Source: Adhaeretor mobilis | GTDB lineage: Bacteria; Planctomycetota; Planctomycetia; Pirellulales; Lacipirellulaceae | DNA: 64,000 bases | Assembly: GCF_007741515.1 (NCBI RefSeq) | Contig: NZ_CP036263.1 | Location: 1,798,001 to 1,862,000, forward strand | Direction of reading: 5' to 3' | Part shown: piece after piece, positions 43,832-53,358 of the stretch | Numbering within the stretch: the first letter of the stretch is position 1 | How the letters are laid out: each line of letters starts with the position of its first letter | Made by a program: the position numbers and the translations under genes | Notes under the pieces: model-generated | Told to the model about the DNA's origin: nothing | Database searches by the model: none | The model's input: the letters and a program-made list of their open reading frames with translations, nothing else

Positions 43832-44479
43832 ATGTCACCAACTAGACCATGTGGCTGGTGCTACGCTGTCCTAGCCCCCCTTTCATTAGTCCTGGCTGGC
43901 TGTGGCGGCCCGGAAACATTATCGCTACCCAGCTATAGCCCAAGCGGTTCTGCCGCTAAGGCGATGGAACTCTACGACACGAACAGCGATGGATTCGTTG
44001 GCAGCGAAGAGCTCGAGAATGCGCCCGGTCTGAGGGCGGCGCTGAGGAACTTGGATCAAGACAAAGATGGGAAGGTGTCGGAGGAAGAAGTGGCTGAGCG
44101 GGCGCAGTCGTGGGAAGACATGCGTATCGGCATCATGAGATTCAATGCAACGTTTCTACTAGATGGCAAGCCGCTTGGGAACGCAGACATCGTATTCGAA
44201 CCTGAGGAGTTCATGCTAGATGCCGTTCAGCCCACGGCCGGACAAACCGATCTAGGGGGTTATATCACCCCGAGGGTTCCTAAAGAGAAGCGGCCCACGC
44301 CCGACACGCCTCCTGGGATGCAAGCGGGTATCTACAAGATCAGGGTTTCGAAGGTAGAAGCAGGCAAGGAAACAATCCCAGCTCGCTACAACACGGATAC
44401 TGTCCTAGGTCAAGAAGTCTCTTCTGACGACTATGCAATCGTGAACAAGAAAGTGATCTTCAAGCTAAAAAGCAAATGA
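43832..44479 (+). CDS. Lipoprotein with two EF-hand loops
   Basis: 215 residues. The signal peptide ends in a lipobox (LSLVLAGC). Two consecutive EF-hand calcium loops follow, DTNSDGFVGSEE and DQDKDGKVSEEE (residues about 49-85). The C-terminal half is the small beta-sandwich seen in the other lipoproteins (RFNATFLLDGKPLGNADIVF and MQAGIYKIRVSKVEAG). Calcium binding may stabilise the protein or link it to the cell surface. It is convergent with the DUF1559 gene at 44494. Confidence 0.83.
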   Translation: MSPTRPCGWCYAVLAPLSLVLAGCGGPETLSLPSYSPSGSAAKAMELYDTNSDGFVGSEELENAPGLRAALRNLDQDKDGKVSEEEVAERAQSWEDMRIGIMRFNATFLLDGKPLGNADIVFEPEEFMLDAVQPTAGQTDLGGYITPRVPKEKRPTPDTPPGMQAGIYKIRVSKVEAGKETIPARYNTDTVLGQEVSSDDYAIVNKKVIFKLKSK

Positions 44480-44493
44480 CACCCGGGTTGCTT

Positions 44494-45672
44494 CTACTCG
44501 GCAATGACTCTTCCATCGTTGCGGCTTGCTGAGTAGCTATGCGTGAAGGGATCGACATCGTAGCTGATGTTGTGAACCGATCCATCAGCATAGACCATCT
44601 GGAAACCACCAGGATGAGCGCTACCAAATAGCTCGGTTGCTGGGTCTCCTATGGTATCACCTTTCGGTTGAAAGTCCTCTTGCGTGCTCTCCGAGCCCCA
44701 GCGAAAGCTCCAGGCTACTTTCTGGTTGTCCCACTCGTAACCGCAATAGGCAGCTTGGTTCGTATTCAACGAGAGCTCTGGGTCGCTAGTGCTTGTCCCT
44801 CCCGCGTACTCATCGGGATTAATGTGTTTCTCTCCAACCAGATAGGTATTCGAGGTACCATCTTCAATTTGCTGCACTTTAACTTCGCTGCGTACGAATG
44901 ACATACCATCCTGGCAGCGTTTGATCTTGTTGAGGTGGGACCCACTTGTTGGCACCGAGTCGCAGATATCTATCGGTAATACCGCGATCTTCGATTCGTA
45001 TCCAGCTTCGGCACCTGAGTAGTCCCCGTTGAGCGCTGATGTCGCACCGCCGAACCAAATGCTACCATCGTAGTAAAATGTTGTTCCGGAGTTCGCTGCG
45101 TAGTCGGTACGAAAGAGTCCCTCGGTTTTGCCGAGTGTATCCACCCAACTCCCTAGATTCTTAACCGGACTATTCCAGATAGTGAGCACAAGATTTGGCG
45201 TGCCACGGGAAGGACAGAGGTACGCGGGAACTGGCGTCTGCAGCAGTTGAGTCAGCGCAGCCTGTCGCTGACTAGATCCGTAGGGCATACCGCTTCCCAA
45301 GTCACGTAAGTTCTGCAATTCCATGTACGGAAGTAGACTGTAAGCCCAGCCAGCTGGTTGGTCTTCTCCAAATCCGCGATCTGGATCCGGTCCCCAATCG
45401 AAGGTCCAGCCCCCCGTTGGATAAAAACCATGTGCGCTTTCGTGACTCAGGGCAGCTAAACCCATTTGCTTGAGATTGTTTTGGCATTGAACGCGGCGGG
45501 CCGCTTCGCGGGCTGCTTGCACAGCTGGGAGCAACAGGCCTACGAGCACACCAATGATGGCGATCACCACTAGCAGTTCGACGAGGGTAAAACCAGCTCG
45601 ACGATGTGGTTGGCCAAGAGCTGTTGGAGGGCTGTACTTAGGCACGATGGAACTCGCTGGAAGTGAAGACAA
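44494..45672 (-). CDS. DUF1559 protein with prepilin-type N-terminus
   Basis: 392 residues, starting at TTG 45672 (a GTG at 45645 is also in frame; neither has a strong ribosome-binding site). [20 protein letters not shown] and [21 protein letters not shown] are the usual DUF1559 start. The rest is the family's Gly/Ser/Asp-rich domain ending [20 protein letters not shown]. It is convergent with the EF-hand lipoprotein. Its role is presumably in pseudopilus or secretion structures. Confidence 0.9.
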   Translation of the reverse strand: MSSLPASSIVPKYSPPTALGQPHRRAGFTLVELLVVIAIIGVLVGLLLPAVQAAREAARRVQCQNNLKQMGLAALSHESAHGFYPTGGWTFDWGPDPDRGFGEDQPAGWAYSLLPYMELQNLRDLGSGMPYGSSQRQAALTQLLQTPVPAYLCPSRGTPNLVLTIWNSPVKNLGSWVDTLGKTEGLFRTDYAANSGTTFYYDGSIWFGGATSALNGDYSGAEAGYESKIAVLPIDICDSVPTSGSHLNKIKRCQDGMSFVRSEVKVQQIEDGTSNTYLVGEKHINPDEYAGGTSTSDPELSLNTNQAAYCGYEWDNQKVAWSFRWGSESTQEDFQPKGDTIGDPATELFGSAHPGGFQMVYADGSVHNISYDVDPFTHSYSASRNDGRVIAE

Positions 45673-45871
45673 TATGGATATTACATCTTTAATATTAGCT
45701 GCTACCGGAATATCGGCAATGCACGTAAACGCAACTTTTACTCGGTTTCGCGCACGGTCAATCAGTGTTGTAGCTACAGAGCGAGGTACGCATTCGCTCG
45801 GGAGGAATTCTTGACGACGCTACGGGACATCAGGCATGTTTCGATCGAATTCATATTACTACAAGAGTATC

Positions 45872-45914
45872 AAAAAAAAGCGACTCAGACCGGGCCGAAC
45901 GCCAGGCCTGAGCC
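45872..45914 (-). terminator. Rho-independent terminator on the minus strand
   Basis: Read on the minus strand: GGCTCAGGCCTGGC, a 4-base loop, then GGCCCGGTCTGAGTC (stem with 11 of 14 pairs Watson-Crick plus G-T wobbles), followed by eight T residues (complement of the A run 45872-45879). It lies downstream of the PEP-CTERM gene ending at 45968. Confidence 0.75.
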
Positions 45915-45967
45915 GCCAATGTTGCAACACAATCTTCGGCATCCCATTGGACACCGCCGGTCAAAGA

Positions 45968-46903
45968 TTATCGTCGACGACGCAGGAGTGCGACGCCACT
46001 GAGGCTCAAGAGCAGCAAGGAGCTAGGCTCAGGGATGCTAGTGACGAGGACATTGTCGATTAACGTAACATTCAGTAGCGAATTGTTGGGGTCGGACGAT
46101 GTACTGCTATTCGTATCACTGTGTCCGAACAGGATATTGCTTCCACCAAGCCCAAGGGTCAGCCCATTGGTATCGATCGTGCCCATAGGCAAGCCATCGA
46201 TTGTCCATGTAGCAACACCACCAACGACATCGATCGTGACCTCTCTCCAGGCAAAGCTGGTTTCACCGCTATCGGTCGTGCCCGTTTGACCTGGGAACAG
46301 AGTCAACTGATCTCCGGGGGCAGCTTCACTACCGAACTGGTTGTAGTAAGCGTCGCTGCCATTCTTGCCAGCAAAGTAGTTAGCGCCAGCAGCGTAAGAG
46401 CCTGTCGCATCAGGAGAGTAGACACGTACGTCGGATGCCGAACCACCGTCGAGGGTGGTGGCGAACAGCGCGCTATCAATCACGCCTGGGTAGTTGACGG
46501 AGCTTCCTGAGGTGCCAATTGCGGCGTACGAAACTTGTGTCGTACCACTGCCTCCAGGCCCAATTGGACCGACGTAGTTTTGCCACATGTTGAAACTTAG
46601 TTGATAGTCGCCGGCGAAGCTCTCGCCGGTTGGAGAAACACTCAATCCGCCAAATACACCGTCGGTATTGTTAGCAGTCATCTTCAGGCCAACTGTGCCT
46701 GCGCTACCCGGTGCGGCGGGTACTCCAATTGCTGAATAGTCGTAAAAGAAGTCAGCGATCCCATCGGTAGGTCCGGTGTTTACCGTCCAGTTAGCCGTGT
46801 TATCGACGTCGAAATCCTCGGAGTACAGGACTCCGGCAAAGGCTGGTTGGCAGACAAGCACTGCGAGCATCGCAGAGGCTGCCAGGGTTAGATGTTTCTT
46901 CAT
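45968..46903 (-). CDS. Secreted PEP-CTERM protein (second family, member 1)
   Basis: 311 residues with signal peptide (AASAMLAVLVCQPAFA). The body begins GVLYSEDFDVDNTANWTVNT, runs through a jelly-roll-like domain (SFAWREVTIDVVGGVATWTI) and ends in IPEPSSLLLLSLSGVALL then RRRR. It is homologous to the protein at 46983-48284 over the same domain. An efficient-looking terminator follows. Such DF(D/E)xxNtxNWT domains are common in secreted planctomycete proteins; function unknown. Confidence 0.85.
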   Translation of the reverse strand: MKKHLTLAASAMLAVLVCQPAFAGVLYSEDFDVDNTANWTVNTGPTDGIADFFYDYSAIGVPAAPGSAGTVGLKMTANNTDGVFGGLSVSPTGESFAGDYQLSFNMWQNYVGPIGPGGSGTTQVSYAAIGTSGSSVNYPGVIDSALFATTLDGGSASDVRVYSPDATGSYAAGANYFAGKNGSDAYYNQFGSEAAPGDQLTLFPGQTGTTDSGETSFAWREVTIDVVGGVATWTIDGLPMGTIDTNGLTLGLGGSNILFGHSDTNSSTSSDPNNSLLNVTLIDNVLVTSIPEPSSLLLLSLSGVALLRRRR

Positions 46904-46982
46904 TAGTCAAAAACCTTTCCAGTGAAATCCAAGGGTGAAGTGAGTTGTTGGTCCTGAGTTGTAATATCGAAAGCTTTTGAGA

Positions 46983-48284
46983 TTAAATGAGTCGGCTCCG
47001 GCGGATACCGGCAAGAGCAGTGAGACCAATCAGAGAAATTACCAACGTGGTTGGCTCAGGCACTGCACCAATAGACGCAGGCACAGGGCCGTACTGGTCT
47101 TGCCAAATGGTCAGGTCGTCTCCGTTGACGAATGTATCGCTGTTCGCGTCACCATCGGCGAGCAGGGCATCGACAGCGCCGTCGTTAGCTTGCCACGTGA
47201 GGAAGTCGTCGCCATCAACCACGCCACTACCATCGAAGTCAGCATTGTCCGCACCAGCGGTGATTGCATTGACTTCAATGTTGTCGATCAGTGTAAACAG
47301 GAAGTCCACTGCTTCGTCGACACCGGAGGAGCCATTATTAACGTCCTGGTGGCCAAAAGAGATATTTCCGCCTCCCAGATCCTCTTTGAAGGGAGCGGTA
47401 TCAACATCAATTAACTTGAAACCATTGACGTACCATTCGACCAAATCTCCCGTTTTGCGAATCTCATGCTCCTGCCAAGCGAAGCCAGCAGCTCCCGATT
47501 GAAGCGGTCCTGGGAGAGCTTCTGCTAGTGGCCATGCGAGAGCAAGTGCATCTTTCATTGCTTGAGGCGCTTCGTTGGCCGTGCCTACAGCTTGTCCATA
47601 CAATTCACCGGGAGCATTGCGTGTGGGGTCGCCATTGACGTCAACAGCATAGTGGGTTGCATTGGGCTCGGCGGGCACGGGAGGGTCTGACACATTATCG
47701 GCCAAATTATAACTATCCGACTGATCGACTGAGTAAGCGCGGTAGTCAGCGCTCGAACCTCCGTCACTCGTGTAACTGAAGAACACGCCGTCCGTATTGA
47801 GTACGGCGTTGCTTGAAGTGCCGGCTGTCAGTAAACCAAACGTCGAGAGGTTCGTTCCACCAGAATTTATAGTATTAGACCAAGCATCGAACGTCATCGA
47901 ATAATCGCCAGTAAGGTTCAGACTGTTTGGCGAAACACTGAAGCCTCCAAAGAGGCCAGTAAAGAGATTAAACTGCAATTTGAGTCCGACAGTCGTCGCG
48001 CTAGAGGAGTTGGGAGCCAGAGGAATGCCAACCGTGCTGTAGTCGAATGCGAAGCCCGAAGTATCGTCGGTAACACCATCAACGCCAGTAAATGGTGCCG
48101 CGTCAAAGTTCGTATCTATGGGAGTCGCTGCCCCTGCAGCCCCAACTCCTGCATGTGCTGTCCAGCGAGTGGACGCATTGCCATCGTCGAAGTCTTCTGT
48201 GTAGAGTTGAGCCGATGCAGTACCGGCTGCCAGAGCGACGAAAAGCGTACAAAGGACGCTGCTTCTGATAATTCTCATACTCAT
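46983..48284 (-). CDS. Secreted PEP-CTERM protein (second family, member 2) with dockerin repeats
   Basis: 433 residues from the ATG at 48284, which has AAGGAAAG upstream. The signal peptide is RSSVLCTLFVALAAGTASA. The domain (LYTEDFDDGNASTRWTAHAG, then FAWQEHEIRKTGDLVEWYVN) is the same as in the neighbouring gene at 45968. It adds two dockerin-like calcium loops (DFDGSGVVDGDDFLTWQAN and DANSDTFVNGDDLTIWQD) and AVPEPTTLVISLIGLTAL. The 443 bases upstream, to 48727, contain no hairpin or promoter that I can support. Confidence 0.86.
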   Translation of the reverse strand: MSMRIIRSSVLCTLFVALAAGTASAQLYTEDFDDGNASTRWTAHAGVGAAGAATPIDTNFDAAPFTGVDGVTDDTSGFAFDYSTVGIPLAPNSSSATTVGLKLQFNLFTGLFGGFSVSPNSLNLTGDYSMTFDAWSNTINSGGTNLSTFGLLTAGTSSNAVLNTDGVFFSYTSDGGSSADYRAYSVDQSDSYNLADNVSDPPVPAEPNATHYAVDVNGDPTRNAPGELYGQAVGTANEAPQAMKDALALAWPLAEALPGPLQSGAAGFAWQEHEIRKTGDLVEWYVNGFKLIDVDTAPFKEDLGGGNISFGHQDVNNGSSGVDEAVDFLFTLIDNIEVNAITAGADNADFDGSGVVDGDDFLTWQANDGAVDALLADGDANSDTFVNGDDLTIWQDQYGPVPASIGAVPEPTTLVISLIGLTALAGIRRSRLI

Positions 48285-48727
48285 GAGTCTTTCCTTGAGG
48301 CGGACGTATGGTTGCTGATTCACGGGAGAGTCCGAAAACGCTCAGCTACGTGTCTCGCCAAGTTGCACAGACTTGCCCGCTCGGTATTCAGCGGCGCAAG
48401 TTCTTGTGACTGTTAAGCCATGGCGGTCGTAACGATGAGATTGTTTAGCAGTACCCTCTCACCCTATGTTAATAAGGAAATGCAAAAACGCCAATTGTTG
48501 GAGCGCATAAAACCCTCCGATTTGCGCAGGCATTTGCAGTATTAACTCAAGTTTTGAAGCCTGCCTGGGAATCTCCGACTATGTGGCGCAACACAGGTTT
48601 TCGTGCAAGAAAAAGCGTTATTACAGCGTCTCTTACACCTCGATACCTGCCACTTCACCCAATAGGAGCCCGCTAGGAATAGTGAACCTAGGCATGCCGC
48701 TTCGGTGATCCACACCCTCAGGTTGAG

Positions 48728-51700
48728 TCAATTTACAAAGAGCGCCGAGGATCGCAAACCCGCTTCAGAGATAAGGTCGAACACCTGGTCAATAATTTCT
48801 TCAGGCGAAGAGACTGAAGCTCCAACGCCGTGAATTACCCGGATTGAGGGGGCTTGGCCAGTGGCCGATTCGAACACTTCGCTCTCTCGAGGGTGGCCGT
48901 CCTGAAGGGTGGAGTCGGCAAAGAATTCATGGACTGCGATCAATTCATGATGCGAAGCATTACCGGATGAATTGCCAGTTAAGTAAAACTGCGTCGCTGC
49001 CTGTGATAAGGCCGATGCATCTGCGGTGGTAAGTTTGCTCGCAGACGAGGGACTCATAGCCGCAGCGACAGCTGCAACTGAGGAGTCGGTAGTGCTGCCA
49101 TATTGCGTGTTCCAGATGACTAGATCCGCGGCGTCAACAGCTTCATCGGCGTTGGCATCACCCTGCGGTAGGTCGGCCCCCGAGGTAGTGCCGAAGCTTT
49201 GCTGCCAGGCAAGGAAATCCAGCCCGTCCACAGCGCTGTCTGAATTGAAATCGGCGTCGTCGGTGGAGGGGGCGGTCAGCACCACTTTGACGGCATCGGC
49301 GATGACAACCGATCCGCCGGTACTTGCCGCGGCATCCAGCACCACGGAGTGATTGCCTGCTGTGAAATCGAACGTTCCTAGCGAAACCCAGATGAGGCTA
49401 TTGCTTGTCTGATCGACACTGGAGGACTCAACGCCGTTGCCGGTGTCGATTTGGAACGATGTATCCGTGGTGCGGTTAGAACTGCTTAGGTACTGGGCAA
49501 AGACTTCCCCTTCGCCCGCGTACGGTAGGCTGAAATCCCACTGGGCGGTTGCTGCGGTGCCTGCCACCGCGAAGCGATAGGTGCCGCCGTTGAAACCAGC
49601 GCTGCTGGAAGTAGTCCAACTGCCTGTTTCCGAGTAGACCGAAGGGCCGTCGTCGTTGTCGAGGATCAGTTCGACATCGCTGAGAGTTACGTCATATTCG
49701 AAGAAATCAAGGACGCGGCCGAAGACGGCATTGCGGGTGGCTTCGTCGACAATAGTCTCAAAAGGAAAGCCAAAGTTCACCACCTTGGTTGAGGCGCCAC
49801 TATCGTATTGCACCGCTGCCGTGCCGCCGGTTCCGCCGACATAGCTCAAGGCGCTGGTCGCTCCTGCCGAGGGGGCAATGACATCGGGAAAATCGACGTT
49901 ATAGAACTGCGAGCCGTCGTCGAAGCTCAGCGATAGCCCCTCGAAAATCGAGCCGGTAACCCCCTGAGCATTGTAAGTACCCGCGTCGTCCGATGAGTAG
50001 CTGGCACGCAGTGAGTTATTATAAAACGACTCCCCATTGCTTAGGGCGTCGAGATCCCAAGCGACTTCCGAACCAGAGAGGAAGAGTTTGCCCCCGCCAG
50101 ACAGGAAGCTAGCCACCAGTGATTGTTCTGTCGAGTTGAAGGTGTCGTCGGCAGAAGATTCCTCGCCAAGAATCCAAACGACGCTCTCGTAATCGGTGAG
50201 CTGTATGTCGCCGGAAATAATCATCTCGTTGGAGGCGGTATCAACGACCAAACCTTCCGTGTTCGCCTCGATGGCGGCACCGACCTGGGCAGCATAGTCA
50301 TACGAATTACTTTGGCGCGGTCGCACGCGATCCGCACCAGCTTGTACAGGGTTTTGCGATTTCTCGAGTCGGTCGAAGCCGTTCACGATCAGGATGTTCT
50401 TGTCGGTACCGTTAGGCAGCACAGCCACCACTTCGGAGGAAAGTGCTTCTCCCCCCGCATTCACGGCAGCCACTTTGAAATAGTAGGCTCCCTCGTTCGG
50501 ATCGAGTCCGTGAAAGGTGTGGTTGGTAGTTGCTCCGCCGGCAACGAAGGTACCTCCGTCGAAGCCATAGCCGTTGGTCGAGCCGTAAACCATGTAACCT
50601 GTGGGTGCATCGCCATAAGCGTCGCTTACTAACGGAGCGCTCCAGGAGACCGTGGCACTGCCCGAGCCGACTGCCTCGGCACTTAGCTCACTTATTCGAC
50701 CGGGAAGCATCACGACGGGAGTAGCCCCACCGTCAACGCTATTGAAGTATTTCACCGTGCCCTGATAGGTGGCACGAGCCAGAGCGTCCCGGACCTTGGG
50801 GTCACGTAACAGGTCGGCATCCTGGGCATTGTCGTGGAAACCGGTTTCGATGATCGTGGCGTCGAACTCGTTGTTGATGCGTGAGTTGTTGATCTCGCCG
50901 AAATCGATATCACTGCGGTCCAGCGTGACAATCGAACCGCGATCGAACCAGTTGTGCTCGAACTCGCCATTCTGATCGACGAGATCGTCGTTCACTTCGC
51001 GAGCAAGCGTATCGGCTAGCAGGAACTGGTTGGGAGTCGCTCCTGAGGGGCTGTTGTAGAGTCCTAAAACTCCACGGTTGCTGCCCGATCCGGCATTGGA
51101 ATGGAAGCTTACAAACACGCGGTCCGAGAGAGAACCGCTCTGCTCGCGATTCATATATTCCGAGTAGCGAGGTGAGAGCGAGACGGTCGCGGTTCGGTCG
51201 TCACTGGACGATCGATATTCACTGGAGGAGATCCCTTGGGAATGGTCAACGTGCCACTCAACCCAGTAGAGGCCCGCTTCGTCCGTGCGATCCCGGCCAG
51301 TGATGGTACCGCTTTGCTGGACGTCGCCCACACCGTTACCAAAGCGAATCATATCGGCAATCACGACAGTTCCTGCGTCGTCCGACCGGTTGCTGATGTC
51401 TACTGAGCCCGCGGTGCCGGCCTCGAAGTGATAGGTTCCCAAGTAGACGGTACCGTTGCCCACGCGTGTGTGGTCTACCGTCACCTCCGTAGTACCGCCG
51501 GAGTGATTAATTTTATAGAGAAAATCGCTTGCGCGATCCGATCCATAACGCGTCCAGGAATAGACTGGATAGAAGCCGTCCTCTGGGATGTCGGGCCGGT
51601 AGTTGGCCGTGGCGGTTTCGGTGACGGAGGTGCTGGCAAATCGATAAGGCACGTCGCCTGGATCGCCGAAGTAGATCGGGGAGGAACTGTCGCTCCATGC

Positions 51701-52165
51701 ACCTGTGAAAGTGACCTCCGTATCGTCGTTGTCGAGGACAACTTCGTTGGGTTGGTGACCCACAGGCCGCAGCGGTACGACCGTTGCTCCGGCTTGAAAC
51801 AAGTACTCGCTGAAGAATGTCATCTGATCTTGATTGCCAAGATCTTCGATCATGTTGAGCAGCAGGGGGCGCTGGAAGCTCCAATCCCCCGCATCTGGGT
51901 AATCACCGGTGATGCCGTGGCCGCCGTGGGTATAGACGATCTTCCCGGAGAGGGCCCCCTCAGGCTGTGTACCGACATCTACCAAGCCGGCCGCTGACAG
52001 CGCAATGCGAGGCTCGAGAGGTTCGTAGGACAGCGATTTGCCGCGGGCCGGGCGCTCCGCGTTTTTACGTGCGGACGGCAGTAGACTTTTCCAAATGCTC
52101 TTCATCGGTTCCGTTAAGAATTCGCCGCACGACCAGAATCGTTTCTCGCGAGGAATAACACGCAA
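48728..52165 (-). CDS. Giant secreted Amidase_3-type peptidoglycan amidase with surface-type domains
   Basis: 1145 residues. Near the N-terminus LSYEPLEPRIALSA is the LEPRxxLSA-type planctomycete extracellular motif. The catalytic region spans about residues 70-480: IVYTHGGHGI (zinc His), DRVFVSFHSNAGS (zinc His) and NEFDATIIETGFHDN (Glu and the C-terminal His), as in Amidase_3. Inserted in it is a golvesin-like domain (LDNDDTEVTFTGAWSDS... with YRPDIPEDGFYPVYSWTR), and another lies near residues 850-965 (LILDNDDGPSVYSETGSWTT). A fibronectin-like domain (VSWSAPLVSDAYGDAPTGYM) and a dockerin (DFNSDSAVDGLDFLAWQ) are also present. It likely cleaves murein at the cell surface or in other bacteria (inference). 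It starts a minus-strand unit whose downstream neighbours are PEP-CTERM genes. Confidence 0.85.
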   Translation of the reverse strand: MRVIPREKRFWSCGEFLTEPMKSIWKSLLPSARKNAERPARGKSLSYEPLEPRIALSAAGLVDVGTQPEGALSGKIVYTHGGHGITGDYPDAGDWSFQRPLLLNMIEDLGNQDQMTFFSEYLFQAGATVVPLRPVGHQPNEVVLDNDDTEVTFTGAWSDSSSPIYFGDPGDVPYRFASTSVTETATANYRPDIPEDGFYPVYSWTRYGSDRASDFLYKINHSGGTTEVTVDHTRVGNGTVYLGTYHFEAGTAGSVDISNRSDDAGTVVIADMIRFGNGVGDVQQSGTITGRDRTDEAGLYWVEWHVDHSQGISSSEYRSSSDDRTATVSLSPRYSEYMNREQSGSLSDRVFVSFHSNAGSGSNRGVLGLYNSPSGATPNQFLLADTLAREVNDDLVDQNGEFEHNWFDRGSIVTLDRSDIDFGEINNSRINNEFDATIIETGFHDNAQDADLLRDPKVRDALARATYQGTVKYFNSVDGGATPVVMLPGRISELSAEAVGSGSATVSWSAPLVSDAYGDAPTGYMVYGSTNGYGFDGGTFVAGGATTNHTFHGLDPNEGAYYFKVAAVNAGGEALSSEVVAVLPNGTDKNILIVNGFDRLEKSQNPVQAGADRVRPRQSNSYDYAAQVGAAIEANTEGLVVDTASNEMIISGDIQLTDYESVVWILGEESSADDTFNSTEQSLVASFLSGGGKLFLSGSEVAWDLDALSNGESFYNNSLRASYSSDDAGTYNAQGVTGSIFEGLSLSFDDGSQFYNVDFPDVIAPSAGATSALSYVGGTGGTAAVQYDSGASTKVVNFGFPFETIVDEATRNAVFGRVLDFFEYDVTLSDVELILDNDDGPSVYSETGSWTTSSSAGFNGGTYRFAVAGTAATAQWDFSLPYAGEGEVFAQYLSSSNRTTDTSFQIDTGNGVESSSVDQTSNSLIWVSLGTFDFTAGNHSVVLDAAASTGGSVVIADAVKVVLTAPSTDDADFNSDSAVDGLDFLAWQQSFGTTSGADLPQGDANADEAVDAADLVIWNTQYGSTTDSSVAAVAAAMSPSSASKLTTADASALSQAATQFYLTGNSSGNASHHELIAVHEFFADSTLQDGHPRESEVFESATGQAPSIRVIHGVGASVSSPEEIIDQVFDLISEAGLRSSALFVN

Positions 52166-52315
52166 GAAACGTCAGCGGCTAGGTATCTGTTCTCATAAGT
52201 CGGCCTCTCGACCAACCTCTATTCTACACAGACGGCAACAATTCTAAGTAGACTTTGGCGCGAGTCTGCGCGAGGTAGAGAGCACTCTGCGCGAAACCGA
52301 TGGAATGCGAGGGTA

Positions 52316-53203
52316 TTAAGGATTGTGGTCTTCCACGACGAGAAATTGCGAGTCTGGGTTCGCCAGCCACTCCAAGCACTCTGCTGCCATCTCACCGTTG
52401 CTCACCTTCGTAACAGGACCGGTCATGGTAGCGGCGAAATCTGCATCGAAATCAATCGCCAGCTGCCCACCTGGCATATGCACTGTGATTTTAGAATCGC
52501 AAAGACCCAGCCGATGGGCCACTCCTGCAGCGGCCGTGCTGCTGCTCCCCGAAGCAAGCGTGTACTCAGCGCCGCGTTCCCAGATTTCAATGCGAATACT
52601 ATTGCGATCAATGACTCGCATGAACTGGACATTCGTGCGTGCAGGGAATCGCGAGTCGACTTCAATCAATGGGCCAAAGCGATGAGCCTGTGCAGCGGAG
52701 GGGGCCTCTGAAAGAACTACACAGTGCGGGTTACCAACGGTTGCCGCGCAAAACTTGAACGTCGCGCCGTCGATCTCCATTTTCTCGTTGAGCACTTCGC
52801 GCGGCGGACCCGAAACAGGTATTGCTTCGCTATCGAAGCGAACCTTCCCCATCTCGACTTGTACGCTCTTGCCCGCACCGCCGACCTGACAAGTAACCAT
52901 GCCGCCAGCCGTTTCGACGGTAAAAGGCTCTTGCGCTACGAGCTGCTCGTCCCACAGAAATCGGGCGAATATCCGCAGCCCGTTGCCGCTTTTCTCTGCT
53001 TCGCTGCCGTCTGGGTTGAATATCTTTAGGCCGAACTGGCAAGAACCGCTTGGTAGGGGACCTAAGAGAATCCCGTCCGAGCCTAACCCGTAGTTGCGAT
53101 GGCAAATCCGCTGGATACTCTCCGATGTCAATTCCTCGGGCAGGTCCTCGGGGCGAATCACAAGGTAATCGTTGCCGAGGGCATGGTACTTTGAGTAATG
53201 CAT
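52316..53203 (-). CDS. dapF: Diaminopimelate epimerase homologue with Ser in place of both catalytic cysteines
   Basis: 295 residues, normal for DapF. The fold signatures are present: HALGNDYLVI at the N-terminus, NPDGSEAEKSGNGLR, VGNPHCVV and WERGAEYTLASGSSSTAAA. In true DapF the two acid/base residues are Cys in the CGNG and ACGTGA motifs. Here they are Ser72 (codon AGC) and Ser218 (codon TCG). The protein may be an epimerase working with Ser, a racemase with a changed substrate, or an inactive homologue. Its neighbours (amidase, NhaC transporter, LD-carboxypeptidase) all deal with murein, which suits a D/L-amino-acid role. It is divergent from the transporter gene at 53359. Confidence 0.7.
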   Translation of the reverse strand: MHYSKYHALGNDYLVIRPEDLPEELTSESIQRICHRNYGLGSDGILLGPLPSGSCQFGLKIFNPDGSEAEKSGNGLRIFARFLWDEQLVAQEPFTVETAGGMVTCQVGGAGKSVQVEMGKVRFDSEAIPVSGPPREVLNEKMEIDGATFKFCAATVGNPHCVVLSEAPSAAQAHRFGPLIEVDSRFPARTNVQFMRVIDRNSIRIEIWERGAEYTLASGSSSTAAAGVAHRLGLCDSKITVHMPGGQLAIDFDADFAATMTGPVTKVSNGEMAAECLEWLANPDSQFLVVEDHNP

Positions 53204-53358
53204 ATCGTGTCCGGGCTAAGGGAATAGCAATTGAAGCCGTTTGAGACGGTGTAGGCGAGCAAAGCTACTTCACGCTAATCTAGCTACTTATCAATGATCG
53301 ATACAATCGCCCTTTATAACCAGCTGCCACTCAGCAGTGCCAATGAAAGAAACTCGCA

